Assembly (NCBI RefSeq): GCF_022376445.1
Contig: NW_025954991.1
Location: 62,001 to 126,000 of the forward strand
Length of the DNA stretch: 64,000 bases
Reading direction: 5' to 3'
Source: Fomitopsis serialis
Taxonomy: Eukaryota; Basidiomycota; Agaricomycetes; Polyporales; Fomitopsidaceae
The position numbers and the translations under genes were made by a program. Shown in pieces: positions 37,401 through 52,246 of the stretch; the stretch's first letter is position 1; the number at the start of each line of letters is the position of its first letter. The notes under the pieces are model-generated. The model was given only the letters and a program-made list of their open reading frames with translations. It did no database searches and was not told the origin of the DNA.

Positions 37401-38419
37401 CGATGCCTAGTGAGTGGCCATTTGACTCGATAAAAATATGCTGATCGTTTGGTCACAGTGGTCCTATTGACTTTCCGCACGAATCTGAAGAGTCCGCTGT
37501 TCCTCGTGCTCAGTTTCTATCACTGTGATGTAGCACTGTTATGACCATATGGTGGCACGTACATACCCAAGTGTCACGTACCTCATTCACCTTGATTCCA
37601 TGTGTGGGCATCACGTCGTATGGTAGCTGTGCGGTCGTACTACCCAAGCTTTCAACCACCGCTATATATGTGCATATGACGGTACTGCCTCATCACATTC
37701 TGATACATAGTGGCTACGCTGATGTGCCGCCGGTACGCCCGCTATTGGCACACATGTACAGTTTCGTAGTTTGATTGACTCGGAGTAAGCAAGCAGACGT
37801 CACATCTCCGATGTAGGCTGTCTATAGACGACTCAAGATTCATGTTACGCCGAATGAATGAGAGATTAGTTGATCAGTGTGCAGTTTGTGGTGGTCCGAG
37901 TCGATGCATGTTTTCTTTGCGAGTAGTTGGTTGTGCGGTGGTCCGAGCGCCGTCGGATGATAGGCAAACGCGATCACAGCCGCCAAGCCCTCCCCGATCA
38001 TCTGTTAGCGCGCTGCGGCGCCACCAGAACACCGTGGGCGGATATGGATATGGCTGCTACGCTCACCACCATCTTCGCCCCCTCGCACATGCTCCACCTC
38101 TGACCCCGTCACCCATCTCATATCCGTCCGGATACCCTGCCTATATATGAACAGGAAGGTTTGAGCAGCTGGACTTCACGACTCCTGCTGTATCGTACCC
38201 GGTGCCTCTGCCAAGTTCGATCCAACTCCACTCAAATTCGCCCCGGACGTGACGATCCCTGTGCACTGATCATCCGAGTGTTCGAGTGATACCATAGCAC
38301 CGACATAGCTGGGCTTTGGACGAGGGGTGCTCAGGTGCGTCCATTCATTGCGGCACCGAGACAAGGCGTGACAAGTGCTGTAGCTTAATCCCACATTCTC
38401 GCACGACCCATTCTCAGCC
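37401..38419. other. Intergenic, no gene seen
   Basis: About 1 kb with a short direct repeat (GGTGGTCCGAG near 37891 and 37938). This is the probable promoter of the sterol-transfer gene at its 3' end. Confidence 0.4.
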
Positions 38420-41400
38420 ATGGCCCCGAACTTTCTGTCCAAGTTCGTCAACAGGTCGCCGTCCAACTCCATCAGCAACCGCAGCCCTGACACCTCGCGG
38501 TCTTCTTCGCCCGCTCTCGCGCATAAAGTGCCCCCGTCGATCACCATCGACTCCGCCATCTCCAGTAGCCTCGACCTGACGAACGGACGCCCACGGCGAC
38601 ATACCACCGTAGGCAGCTCCTCGCCCTCGATTGCTGGGAGCACAGAGTCCTTCCCGGATGTCACAGTCGTCCCGCCCTCGCCTCGGAGCGCAAATTACGG
38701 CTCTGACCTAGATGGCCGCGACTCTACCCGATCTCCGCCCACGTTGTCAGAAGGCACCGGCCAAGATGAAGGGTCTGGCAGGAACGGCTCCGTGAAACGC
38801 GTGCCATCAGCTTCTGACCTGAGATCACCTCTCTCCACGAACACGTACAGTTCCACCACCGCGGTCGACGACACAGGCCTCGCGACGCCCACTCCTGCGA
38901 CAACGCGCACGACCTTCTCCGACGCCCAAATGTCCGACCGGTCGCTGGCGCCATCCAAGTCCACTGGCAACCTGCGCAAGTCGGCGTCGCGCGAGAACTC
39001 GGCGGCCCTGCATGGACGAGCGCAAACACTCATGGACGACCGCTCGCCGGAGAAAGAGAAAGGGCGGGACCGCAGCCGCAGCCGCAGCCCTCGTCTCTCG
39101 TTGTCGAAGAAGGCGAGCAAGACCAAGCTGCGCAACCCGGAGTCGCCGCGCTCTCGTAAAATTTCGTCCAAGGGGAGTAAGCATGATCGTGCTGCGTCGG
39201 TGCCCTCCCTGCCAGTGATGAATATCCAGACCCCTCCGCCGCTCCCGCCCAGCGTCACGGTCACCGAAGACGGCACGCTCACGACCTCTCCCATCTCTTC
39301 GGAGTTTCCGAGCGGCCCACCAAATTCGTCGGTCTCTTCTAGGTACAACGCGGCGGCACCCCTCCCGCCGATCACAGCAAACCTCCTCGTACCGGACAAC
39401 TCGGATGCGGCGAGCGTGTATAGCGTGGAGAGCACTACGGGTGGGAGGAAGCGTAAGGTGTGGACGAGGAAGGGGCGTAGCGGGAGCGGTAACTCGCAGA
39501 CGAGCCCCACGTCCAGTGCGCTCTCGCTGAGTCCCAAAAGGAAAGGCACCTCAAGCGGGATTGCAGGCGCAATTGCCGCGTCTGGTTTGGCGATGGGCAT
39601 GGGCATGACACCCGTGCCTCCTATGGACCTCTCGCAGCTCCCGCCTACGCCAGGGACGTCCTCCACTCTGTCGTCACACGGTCATCGCCCGCGACGCAGT
39701 TCGGATATGTCGCGTGGGGGGCCGCGCTCGAGGCAGGCCAGCATCAACAATTATGCTGCGAGCGAGTTCAGTGACAGGGATAGCTATCATTCCGGCGACG
39801 ATGACCTGCTGGGTGGAGGGAGTGATATGGACGACGACTTAGATCTGGATGCGGATGATATACCGGTGACCGGCTTCGCTGTAGCCAGCAACAAGCGGAA
39901 CCAGGACTTCCATGAGCTCTTCCCGACTGTGCCGGAAGGCGACTATCTCATAGAAGGTGCGTCTGGGCCTTTCGCATTGTTATCACGGCTTGCTCAGTCT
40001 ATGAACAGACTATGGGTGCGCGCTGCAGCGGGAGATCTTGATACAAGGCCGTCTATACGTGTCCGAGAACCACCTCTGCTTCCATGCGAATATCTTTGGC
40101 TGGATCACCGACGTGAGCGTCTGTCTTCTCCTTCTATGCTGCCTGTGTTAACATCGTGTGTCCTGCTCCTAGCTATGCATCCCAATGTACGACGTGACCG
40201 CGCTCGAGAAGCGTATGACCGCGTTCGTCATCCCGAATGCGATCCTGGTCACGACGACGCAGCAGAAGTATACGTTCACGTCCTTCCTCTCGCGCGACAA
40301 CACATACGACGTGATCTACAACGTCTGGCGCCTCGCGAGGCCGGGCGCGTCCTCAGCACTGCCGTCCCCCCGTGGCTCGCTCGATATACCTGACGGCGCG
40401 AGCGACATTGGTGCGAATATCGTGGGCGTGAGCTCGATGGTCGCCGTGAAGCCGAAGGTGTCGATATGTGATTGTGGGCGCAAGGGCGAGCACTTCTCGG
40501 AGGTGGCGATGGAGAGCATTCTGCCTGGAACGCCAGAGAAGATTTACAACCTGATGTTTACGAGCGGGTTCATCAAGGACTTCATGACGCAGGACCAGAG
40601 TTTGATAGGTAAGCCATTGCCGTGCTAGTTGTCGTGCCATGTCGTCTTGACGCGTTCCGTCGCCCAGACCTCCAGATATCCGACTGGGTACCCGTGACAG
40701 AAGGATCAAAGCTGCTCTACCGCCAGATGTCGTACATCAAGCCGCTCAACGGCAGCATCGGGCCCAAGTCCACCAAATGCGAGCTCCGCGACGAGATCGT
40801 CAATCTCGACTTTGATGACTACGTGACAATGCTGACGACGACTCGGACACCGGACGTGCCCAGTGGCAGTGTGTTCTCTGTGAAGACGAAGACGTGCATC
40901 ACTTGGGCGAGCACTGTGTCGACGAAGATTCTGGTCACCACTCAAGTGGAATGGACGGGTCGTAGTTTCATCAAAGGTATGTTCAGCCCATGACTATAGT
41001 CGAACTCGAACCGATAAATGCCGTGTAGGCATCATCGAGAGATCGGCGATCGATGGGCAGAAGCAGTACCACAACGACCTAGAGGGCAACATGCGGAAAT
41101 ACATCCACGAACACCAATCCGAGTTCATACCCGAAGGCGTCGACGTGGCCGCCGTTGAGAGCGCCGAGGCGCAAGTCAGCGAATCGCCCCGCCCGAGCCT
41201 CGAGCAGCCCTCACTCAGCGAGGTGGAGCGGCGCAAGTCGCGCGAGTACGAGCGGAACCGCCGCGGGATGCAGTGGGCGTACGACACGATCGAGGGTGCG
41301 CTCAACGTTGGGAAGCAGAGCGCGTCGGGCGCAATCGAGCTTATCAGGGACGCGTGGGACCAGTCATCGTCGACGACGATCCTGTACTTCGTGATCGCGT

Positions 41401-41699
41401 TCCTGCTCGTGAGCAACGCGTGGACGCTCTTCATAGTCGGCAAGCGCGAGGAGGTCGGCCGGCGGAAGGAGCTGCGCCGCACGGAGGAGCGCGAGAAGTG
41501 GGTGCAGGGCGTCGTGACGACGCTCTGGGAGGATCTGCTCACGACGAAGAGCGTGGCGGGCGGGAGCCCTAGCGGCTGGGCACCGCAGCAGCGCCCGCCG
41601 GGGGAGTGGAAGGAGGAGGTGGCTGAGATGCGCGTGGCGCTGGACTCGATTGAGCAGAGGGTGCTGCAAATTAGACTGAGTCTGGACGCGTTAGACTGA
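38420..41699 (+). CDS. Lam/Ysp2-type GRAM-VASt sterol transfer protein
   Basis: Exons 38420-39956, 40009-40112, 40173-40608, 40668-40976 and 41029-41699 give 1,018 residues, all phases consistent. After a disordered Ser-rich N-terminus of about 490 residues comes a GRAM domain (NQDFHELFPTVPEGDYLIE, ENHLCFHANIFGWITD), then a VASt/StART-like domain (PGTPEKIYNLMFTSGFIKDF, LQISDWVPV, RQMSYIKPLNG, and QVEWTGRSFIKG) and a single membrane helix (TTILYFVIAFLLVSNAW) near the C-terminus. Such ER-anchored proteins move ergosterol between ER and plasma membrane at contact sites. One VASt domain is seen, as in the shorter members. The gene is intact. Confidence 0.92.
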
Positions 41700-42096
41700 T
41701 ATCAACTAGTGACATTCCTTTTTTTTCGCATGGCTCTGGATGGGTTTCTCTGCTGACGATGGTTTCGCTGGATCACTAAAATATCCGTATTTCGCATACG
41801 TATATGTAGTATACAGGGGGCTCCAGCCTGACAATGCACATTGCTTTACGAACCACGAATGAAGATATTCTTGTGTCTCATCCGCTACACAGCTGCACAG
41901 TATACTACAAGAAAGGGTACATGGGCGAACTAATAAGGACAAATCGCAGCTGTCGGAACTAGACAGACTTCTCAACAGGATCCACATCGTACATGCACGT
42001 CAAGCTCAAAAAATGTAGATAAAAAGTCAAGCTACCCCTGCGGGCAAGTAGCACACGATCCACCCGCTCTGCTTCATCCCCTGCATATCGGCAACC
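41700..42096. other. Intergenic, no gene seen
   Basis: 3' flank of the sterol-transfer gene and promoter of the DUF3140 gene; no coding signal. Confidence 0.4.
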
Positions 42097-43043
42097 ATGG
42101 TCAAGTCAAGAGCGGACGTCATCGCGCAGTTCAACGAGCGCGTCAACATGTCTGTGAGGAGCTGCAGCAGTGGCTCGACGACCCCAAGAGCGCGAAGGCG
42201 GGCACGGGCGTAGGCCTGGAGAGCGGCCACAAAATCATCGAGATCCTGAAGAAAAACCCGGAGAAGGATCCGGAGAAGTATGACGACGTGCGCTTACCCG
42301 TTCTGGTCTCTGTGTCCGGGCAGGAACTGACTGTTGCGCGCAGGAGGACATCGAGCATATGAGGAAGTTGTCAGGTCCGTTAATTGCGACACAGCACAGA
42401 AGGACTAGACTGACGCGCGAACGCGCCTGCGCGGTGGTCGGGCAGTTACACCGCCAGACACCTCGCGCAGGAGGACAAGCTCAAAGACACGAAGACGACG
42501 GAAGAGCTGGAGAATACAAAGAGCACTATCAGGTGCGTCTGAGTAAATGGACTGTACGATATACATCACTCACCTGTGGCATGACGAAGCAGCCTCAAGA
42601 ACTGGGGCACGTACGTACCAGGCCAGAGATGTGCAGGCTCTGGTTGACAGGTTGGACGATAGGACCCCATCAAGACGCTCGAGGAGGATAAGGGCACTGC
42701 CAATGGTCAAAATACAGACAAGATCACCGAGCCGGAAGAGCAGAAGAAAGCCAACGGCACGACGCACGATGAGGAGATCCGAGAGGCACAGGCTGATGGC
42801 AACAAAGATGATACTAGCAAGGATACGAAGGAAACAAAAGAAGTCCAAGGCGGCTCCAAGCGCAAGCTCGGCGAGGAAAGCGGCGAGACTGACGCGGTTG
42901 CGGAAGCGTCGAAGGAGGAGGGCGGGTACGAGGACGAGGATCCGGGGGCTTCTGATGCTGTGGGAGAGCAGGGAGGGCGCGCCCGAAAGAGGACCAAGAA
43001 TGCAGAGAAGGGTGCAGCTGGTGAGAAAGTCGACAGTGCGTAG
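42097..43043 (+). CDS. DUF3140 family protein, three apparent one-base losses
   Basis: Exons 42097-42287, 42344-42374, 42446-42532, 42593-42610 and 42663-43043. The conserved core is recognisable: DVIAQFNERVNM, ELQQWLDDPKSAKAG, GHKIIEILKKNPEKDPEKY, EDIEHMRKL, ARHLAQEDKLKDTK and SLKNWG, then a Lys/Glu-rich acidic tail ending KGAAGEKVDSA. Function is unknown; the tail suggests a nuclear, chromatin-linked role. Single bases seem missing near 42156 (GG read as G), at 42446 (TTT read as TT) and near 42607 (CC read as C). With these three the coding length becomes a multiple of three (about 236 residues), which suggests base-calling loss rather than decay. Confidence 0.75.
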
Positions 43044-43269
43044 AACAAGTCCTCGCGGGCTGCGAGACATTCGTCAGGCTTCAAGCTTTCAAGCTTGAGC
43101 GCTGCGATACCGTGCTTCTTCGTATGATACTAATGGCTATGCGAGAATACGAGTGACATGGGTAGTACACAGGGTGGACCAGTGCCGGATTGGGGTCGGA
43201 GGCGTGCGCATGCCCAGTGGAGAGTCTAAGGCTGAGTTTGTGAAAGTGTAATTAAGAGCTCTGAGCCAA

Positions 43270-43402
43270 ACGCGACATGTCACAACGTGACAGACGCGTG
43301 GAGACCGGGGGCTCGGCGGATCACCGTGTCGCGCGACGCGACGCGACACGCCCTCGTGACTGACGCGACGCGTTGTTTAATATTTGTTCGCGTCAAACGC
43401 GC
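43270..43402. promoter_or_regulatory. ACGCG (MCB-like) motif cluster upstream of homeodomain gene
   Basis: At least eight ACGCG cores in 133 bp, on both strands: starts near 43270, 43294, 43336, 43341, 43363, 43368, 43388 (reverse) and 43397. ACGCGT/A is the Mlu cell-cycle box bound by MBF (Mbp1/Swi6-type, KilA-N) factors in fungi. The cluster ends about 120 bp before the start codon at 43522, a plausible promoter position. Confidence 0.55.
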
Positions 43403-43521
43403 TTCTCGAATAAATAGCCCGCGCGCGATCACGCCCCCGCTCACTATTCTCCCCCTCATCCGTTGCGCTTTACTCTCCATCTACCTGATTACTCAGTAAA
43501 ACCTATCAATCTGTCTACGTT

Positions 43522-44752
43522 ATGTCTGACCGGGAACATGGCTTATCTTCCCCGGTGCAACTCGACCGTACCCTCTCGGACTCGAGCATCGAGAAGAGGA
43601 CCCGTAGGAGATTCACGCCCCAGCAGATCTGTCTGCTCGAGGAGCTCTACCGCGAAACACCCCACCCAACCCGCGAACGACGCGACGCGCTTGCGAAAGA
43701 GAATAAACTGTACGTATGCTGCCCACTGCTACTCCGTCAGCGACGCGTGCCCTTGATCTACGCGTCCTCATAGTCTTGATTTGATCAGTTTACTGATTTG
43801 TTCTTGCTGCAGGGACACTCGCGCCGTAACCGTCTGGTTCCAAAACAAACGACAGACCGAACGCAGGTCGGCCATAAACGCCTCCCGCAAGCGCGGTCCC
43901 AAACGCGACCCGCTCGCCTCCCCCTTCTCCGACGTACGAGGGAAGACCATCCACACAACCCGTTCCTCCAGCCCCGCCTCCGATCTCTCCCACTTGAGCG
44001 ACGCCCACAGTTACACACACCCAGGCTCACTCACGCCCACCATCTCGCGTAAACGCCGACGTAGCAGCTCCCTCAACACACATGGGCACGCGATCACACG
44101 CACGCTCTCCCTCGACCGGATCGCCGCGCGCACGGAGCGCGCACACGCCCCTGAGACAGAACGCGACCCTCACTCCGTGACGCCACCCCGGCGCACTCAG
44201 CACGCGTCCCTGCCTTTCCTCCACGCACGGTCCCCGCCCCGCGCGCTCTGGGAGACGATGCCCTCGTCGCCGGTACAGCCCAGATCGCCGGAAATGGCAC
44301 ACTCACCTCTCTTGGACTTCGATTTCGGGCATGGACGGCTGAAGAGGCGGCGCACGCTCGAGTGGGCGTGTGCCCGCGAGCGCGCCGGTGGGGTCGGTGG
44401 GCACCACATGGACATGGACGTGATCGGTGAGGGCGAGGACCCACTGGTGCTGGACCTCGGCGGGGACACGGACGTGGAGACGGAGCCGGATGTGCACGAG
44501 GCGGTCACGCCGAAAAGCTACCCTCGAAGCGGCGGCGGCGCTAGCATCGCGGGTACGGAGTTGTGGGAGGAGGAGAGGCTTTTGGATGGCGACAAGGAGA
44601 ATCGGTCGTACCGGTGGGTGAAAGTTCGCAAGGATATCGAGACGAAGATGGTGGGTGCGAAGGAGCCGCGTGCGGAGGAGGGGCGGAAGATGCGGGACGA
44701 GGACATGATGGATGCTGCACTGGCCTTGTGCGGCCTTGGTGGACGGATGTGA
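43522..44752 (+). CDS. Homeodomain transcription factor
   Basis: Exons 43522-43709 and 43813-44752 encode 375 residues. The homeodomain lies at about residues 25-80: RTRRRFTPQQICLLEELY, then TRERRDALAKEN and, after the intron, the recognition helix VWFQNKRQTERR. The canonical WFxN and following basic residues are intact, and the 60-residue spacing shows a typical rather than a TALE homeodomain. The rest is basic then acidic, Ser/Pro-rich and presumably disordered, with a KRRRS cluster as possible nuclear signal. It resembles the non-mating-type homeodomain proteins of Agaricomycetes that act in development; target genes are unknown. Confidence 0.9.
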
Positions 44753-44948
44753 GCGTGGATGGGAAAGGTCCGTAACTGGAGGGAATCACTGAGGGAGTCT
44801 TCGCTTTCGTGGAAAGGAGCTCACTGGTTTTCGTAATTCATTAGGCAACATGGCATGGCATTTACTGTATGTAGATTAGCATAGCAAAATAGCAACAGCA
44901 AAAACAACTTGGAAAGCGAACAGAATGACCCAGGCCGATGACCCAGAC

Positions 44949-46209
44949 CTACCCTCGCACCCACCCAATCTTGAACAACTTGTATCCACCCTCGTCCGCC
45001 CGCCCAACGCCCTTGCACCTCTCCATATCCTTCATGACCAGCACCCCCAGCTTCCACTCCTCGCCCTCTCTGCCCACTGCCGCATTGGGAAACACCTCCC
45101 CAACCGTATCGCTCATGCCTTGGTGGTGTCCCGCGATCCTCAACGGGACGATGAGCCAGAACACCCCTCCCTCGCCGCCACGCTCCGCGTCTGGCTGTAC
45201 AAGGAGGCGCTCGACACAAGCCTTGATCCAACGTGCGTGCTCCGGATGATAGACCACATCCGCTGCGAAGATGACATTGAACGTGCGCGCGAGCTCGCCT
45301 TCGTACACGGGATGTTCCCAATCCAGTGCCCTCACGGCAACAGGCGACGCTGAGTCCTCAGACGACCCCGAGGATACGAAGTTGATGCTGACGTTTGCTC
45401 GAAGGTTGTCAAGAACGGAGGAGTGGTAGTCCGTTGCGACGACGGAGAGGTGAGGAGGAGGTGCGGGGCTGGAACGCTGACGCTGAAGGATCTTCGCAGA
45501 GACGATGCTAAGCAAACCGGTGCCCGCGCCAAGTTCCAGTATGCGTGGTGGCATTGCGTTCGGGCGAGGCTCGAGCCCGAACGCTTGAGGGTCGGCGCAG
45601 AGTCGCTCGGATAGCAGGATCGAACTCGCCCAGCTCTGGAGGCCGACGGACGTGTGGTCCGTGCTGAGGAGGGGAGCATCGTTCAGCTCCACTTCTATGT
45701 CCTTCTCCCCTTCACGGTACGGGAAGACGAACTCTCGGGTCAGGGCCTCCTCCTCCTGCTCGCCTGCAAGCGCGCCGAGTATGGCCACGGCGGAGTCGAC
45801 TAGGAGAGCGCGCGCGTCGGACTCCTCTTCCTCGGGAGGTGCGTACACCCATGTATCCGAGCGTGAGGCAAGCCTGTGAGCCAGCGGATGGCAAAGTCGC
45901 GCTCGAAGGCATCGGAGCGGAGAATGTCCGGGTCGGGGGCATCATCGATGCCTGTCTCCACGACATCTTCATCCTCCTCGACATCTTCGGCGGAGGCGTA
46001 TCCAGAATCCGGTGCGGAGAGATCGTGGATGATGTGCTTGGGGATATGTTTAACGGGAAGTCTCAACGAAAGTGGAGGCGTCGGAGAACGACAGTAGATC
46101 GCACGGAGGTTGTCCAGAGCATGTGTGAGCTGCTCAACAGAGCAATTCGCCAACGTCGGAAGTTTTGGCAACAAGCGGTAGGTGGGACCAGACTACCGTG
46201 GATCGCCAT
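44949..46209 (-). CDS. Protein-lysine methyltransferase (METTL21/FAM86-like), two one-base losses
   Basis: A single exon on the minus strand with about 420 residues once two frame breaks are allowed for. An N-terminal helical part (LPKLPTLANCSVEQLTHAL, FAIRWLTGL) precedes a Rossmann methyltransferase: motif I LELGAGTGLLSIV, motif II VVATDYHSS, and FNVIFAADVVYHPEHARW as the post-II block typical of Methyltransf_16 enzymes that modify lysines of translation factors. One base seems missing near 45872 (CC read as C) and one near 46174 (TTT read as TT, just after the likely ATG at 46209). Raw length 1,261 nt plus two bases is a multiple of three. A start further downstream would avoid the second shift. 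Confidence 0.8.
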
Positions 46210-46539
46210 CCTTCTATTCACGAAAAGTCTATGATTTGAAGTCTATGCGAGACCGTAGTATATGCGTGTACGCCAGAGAGCCAGGAAACAGCTGAGCCTC
46301 TAGGGTATCTTCTATGGTCTAGAGTCTAGAGTCTAAACAACCAAGGGTGCGCTGTGGGGGTCCCTTGGTTGCTACTGGGCGAGGATAGGCATGGCGGGCA
46401 TGGCGATGAGATGGAGGTTCGGAGCAAACGCCTTGCTCAGCAAACTCACACAAGTCTCGTAGATCGGCTATCTCCGATCGAGGCTCCCGAATCCCGATCA
46501 AGGATCCCAAGCTGCTGCCTTTTGAGCTCGACTGCGAAC
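46210..46539. promoter_or_regulatory. Divergent spacer between methyltransferase and GON7-like gene
   Basis: 330 bp between divergent starts; a short tandem repeat TAGAGTC occurs near 46320-46334. No gene seen. Confidence 0.4.
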
Positions 46540-46884
46540 ATGGCATCTGCACTCACTGTCTCGTACGAACTACATCCTCCGTCTGAGACCCCTGCCGAAG
46601 GACTGCAAACGCAAAAGACACATGTTTCCCTGTGTCAGCCGAGAAGAGCGGCAAAGATTACTATGAAAGCCTGAGGAAGGCGGTCGCTGAGGCGAAGAGC
46701 GTGCTTGGAGAAGAGCTGACCGCCTGGAGAGATGCGGTCGGGACAAGAGAGCAGACGAAGGAAAGTAAGCTGCCAAAAAAGGACGAGGAGGACGAGGAGG
46801 ACGAAGAGCAGGAAGAGGTCGGTCATGGACTCGCCGCGTTACATGTCTTACTATTCAACTCACGACCTCCATGTCTTCCAGTAG
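46540..46884 (+). CDS. GON7-like small acidic protein (putative KEOPS subunit), one base short
   Basis: Exons 46540-46817 and 46882-46884; the second exon is only the stop codon. About 93 residues: MASALTVSYELHPPSETP, then GKDYYESLRKAVAEAKSVLG and EELTAWRDAVG, ending in a DEEDEEDEEQEE acidic tail. The length, the central YxxLRxA helix and the acidic end fit fungal Gon7, a subunit of the EKC/KEOPS complex that makes tRNA t6A, but this family is poorly conserved and the call is tentative. One C appears missing near 46629; total length is then a multiple of three. Confidence 0.45.
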
Positions 46885-47107
46885 TCGGATGCCTGATAAT
46901 GGAGTCAGGAATAATGGCTCACGTGGTATGTGTGCATCGCTAGGAAGAACAGTTCATGTTGATATACCTGGTGTTGGTCGAGAACAACTTGATGTTTCTA
47001 AGGCACTACAGGTGACCGCCAAGCTGTGAGGGTGTTGCTTGCAGATGGATGTTAAGCAGCAGTTGAACCAGCTGGACAGTTATACGTGTATACTAGTGTA
47101 GGTGACT

Positions 47108-50263
<3,156 letters not shown>

Positions 50264-50746
50264 TCACTGTAGTTGGCAGTGGATTTTGTACTAGTACTTC
50301 TTGGTATGTTATTCGGCTGCTATGTTTGTGCACGACACTGCTGACACGACATATCATATACAGATAGGTTCTGACAGATATGCGCACCCAATGAATGAAC
50401 TTCGCGCCGTGACCTTGTCTTACATGAATGGTGGTGCTACGGGGTCGTGACCAACTGTGATCGCGGTTCCGTGCCAGTGTCAGCAATGCATCTTCAGAGG
50501 TGATCAGCTGAGGCTTGGCTCTGTGGTTAGCCACCGAGGTGTTCGCGGTATCACTAATGACTCACGTTACCACCTTCGTCCTGTCAGGGCCACAATTCTT
50601 CAGGTAATTACCTGATGGCAATTGGGCAAACTACAAAAGCCCGTCCTTCGGGGATTCTAGGCGCACGCTTTGTTGCTCTCCAGTCCCCACCTCGATACCC
50701 AGCCGTTACGACCAACCCGCAGTCGATCAAACTTCTTGTAACTATC
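50264..50746. other. Intergenic, no gene seen
   Basis: 3' flank of RVB2 and promoter of the next small gene; no coding motif. Confidence 0.4.
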
Positions 50747-51480
50747 ATGGTACCGTAGCTCATGTCATAATAACGTACAGTCAACTTGCTTACCTTCTGC
50801 GTAACCTAAAGACTTCAAGTGACACCGCTTCGACTACATCGACCATTGCGAGTAGCCATCGTGAATCTTCCCTCTCTAGTAAATTGAAGGGGAAGTTGCG
50901 CAGCATATCTCAGTCTGTGAGTCTATTCCTGAGCACTCGTGAAAGACCGCTTGACATGTTGCTCGATACGTAGCGGTCAGACCTTCATGGAATGCCGCTA
51001 ATCACGCCGCGTGGCGGTGCTGATCGGAGACTAGCACACTAGTGAGTGGAAGGCCTCTCGCTGCAATGTGCGCAGTTTGACCGAGACTGTCTGCAAGGTC
51101 AACTTCTCTCTTGACGAAGGCGACCTTGGGTCGTATGTTCTAGAGCCATCGAGCCAAGGAGACGCTGAAGTAAATAAGTCGACCTGGTGCAATACGACCC
51201 ATTTGTCTCATCACTTGCGCAGGAGGACAGTGATCTTGAAGGGGATAACACCGCTTGGTCGAGTCGACCGAAGAAACAGAAGAAAAGGCCACAGCCTGCT
51301 CCAACAACGCCTTCGAGGCTAGGACGTGATGCAGCAATGGTATGGACGGTGGTCATTCTGGCATCCGCCTACAATTCTGATGTGTCCGCTATCCGCTAGC
51401 GTTCCACAAGCACAGGCACAACCCTCTCTAACGCCGCGTCATCCGCGAAACCCCCCAACCGACTCCTGCATTCCAAGTAG
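50747..51480 (+). CDS. Small multi-exon protein of unknown function
   Basis: Six small exons: 50747-50749, 50812-50916, 50974-51041, 51076-51169, 51223-51339 and 51400-51480; all phases match and the total is 468 nt (155 residues). The first exon is just ATG before GTACCG. The protein is hydrophilic: SSHRESSLSSKLKGKLRSIS, HGMPLITPRGGADRR, a middle KVNFSLDEGDLGSYVLEP, an acidic EEDSDLEGDN, then the basic RPKKQKKRPQPAP (a likely nuclear signal) and RLGRDAAM. I do not recognise the family. Support is the consistent splice sites with branch-like TTGAC elements and a continuous, compositionally sensible reading frame; there is no long ORF here, so ORF calling misses it. Confidence 0.65.
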
Positions 51481-51689
51481 CACATGTACCATAGTCTCGA
51501 ACACCTTCGGGCCGCAGCCCACTTCGTCCTGTTGTCCTCCATGTTGCTTTCCGTCGGACTGAAGCCGCACATAGTGGTTTCTTCTTGATCACCGCCAGCC
51601 TCGCGGGTGTATAAATAGCATCTATGCCCCTTCTTTGCCATATCTTCCCGTTCCATAACGAGAACCAGTGCTTTCACGGACAGATAGCC

Positions 51690-51925
51690 ATGGTACCAGA
51701 GCATTCCAGCAATAACCCAGTCCGACCTGGGCGGGCGTCGTCCTATAGCTTAATGACGCTCCCTCGAGATGCAGGACGAGTTCTTTGTCAGATAGTACGC
51801 TGCAAATACACGAGTCGTCCCGGTATCGCGCTGCGAGTGATAGCCAGATGTCTCGTTCTTGTCCAGACACTATGAAGAGGTCGCTCAACAGGACCCTTTC
51901 GTCCAGCCCTGGCAAATGGACTTAG
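51690..51925 (+). CDS. Possible tiny gene with ATG-only first exon
   Basis: ATG at 51690, a 56-nt intron-like stretch (GTACCA to CTATAG), then an open exon 51749-51925 giving 59 residues rich in Ser and Arg (SSLSDSTLQIHESSRYRAAS, then MKRSLNRTLSSSPGKW). It follows the same layout as the two genes upstream, but there is no homology cue and it could be chance. An unspliced 60-codon frame from the same ATG also exists. Confidence 0.25.
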
Positions 51926-52246
51926 CCAGTCCGTTAATGCGGGGTTTTCTGCCACTGCGCCCCAACTTTGACCCCCTTCTCAAGACCCACCCTACCTTCG
52001 CTCTATGTTCGCAGGCACAGGCTCCATGGTGTCAATTTCACATGGCGGAATCTCGCCTCCAAATACAGATGCTGGAGTTGCTGAACCTTACACTCACGGT
52101 TCACCGAACGAATGAATGGATGTATCCATTGCTATCAGTCAAGTTTGTGAGGTCTACTACCAAACGAGAGGAGATGAGAGCTTTGAAAGAATGGCAGCAC
52201 AAGACACACGGTATATCATATAGGAAGAGAAGACAGAGAAGACGAC
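51926..52246. other. Intergenic, no gene seen
   Basis: Short spacer before the 3' end of the SCI1-like gene; no supported feature. Confidence 0.4.
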
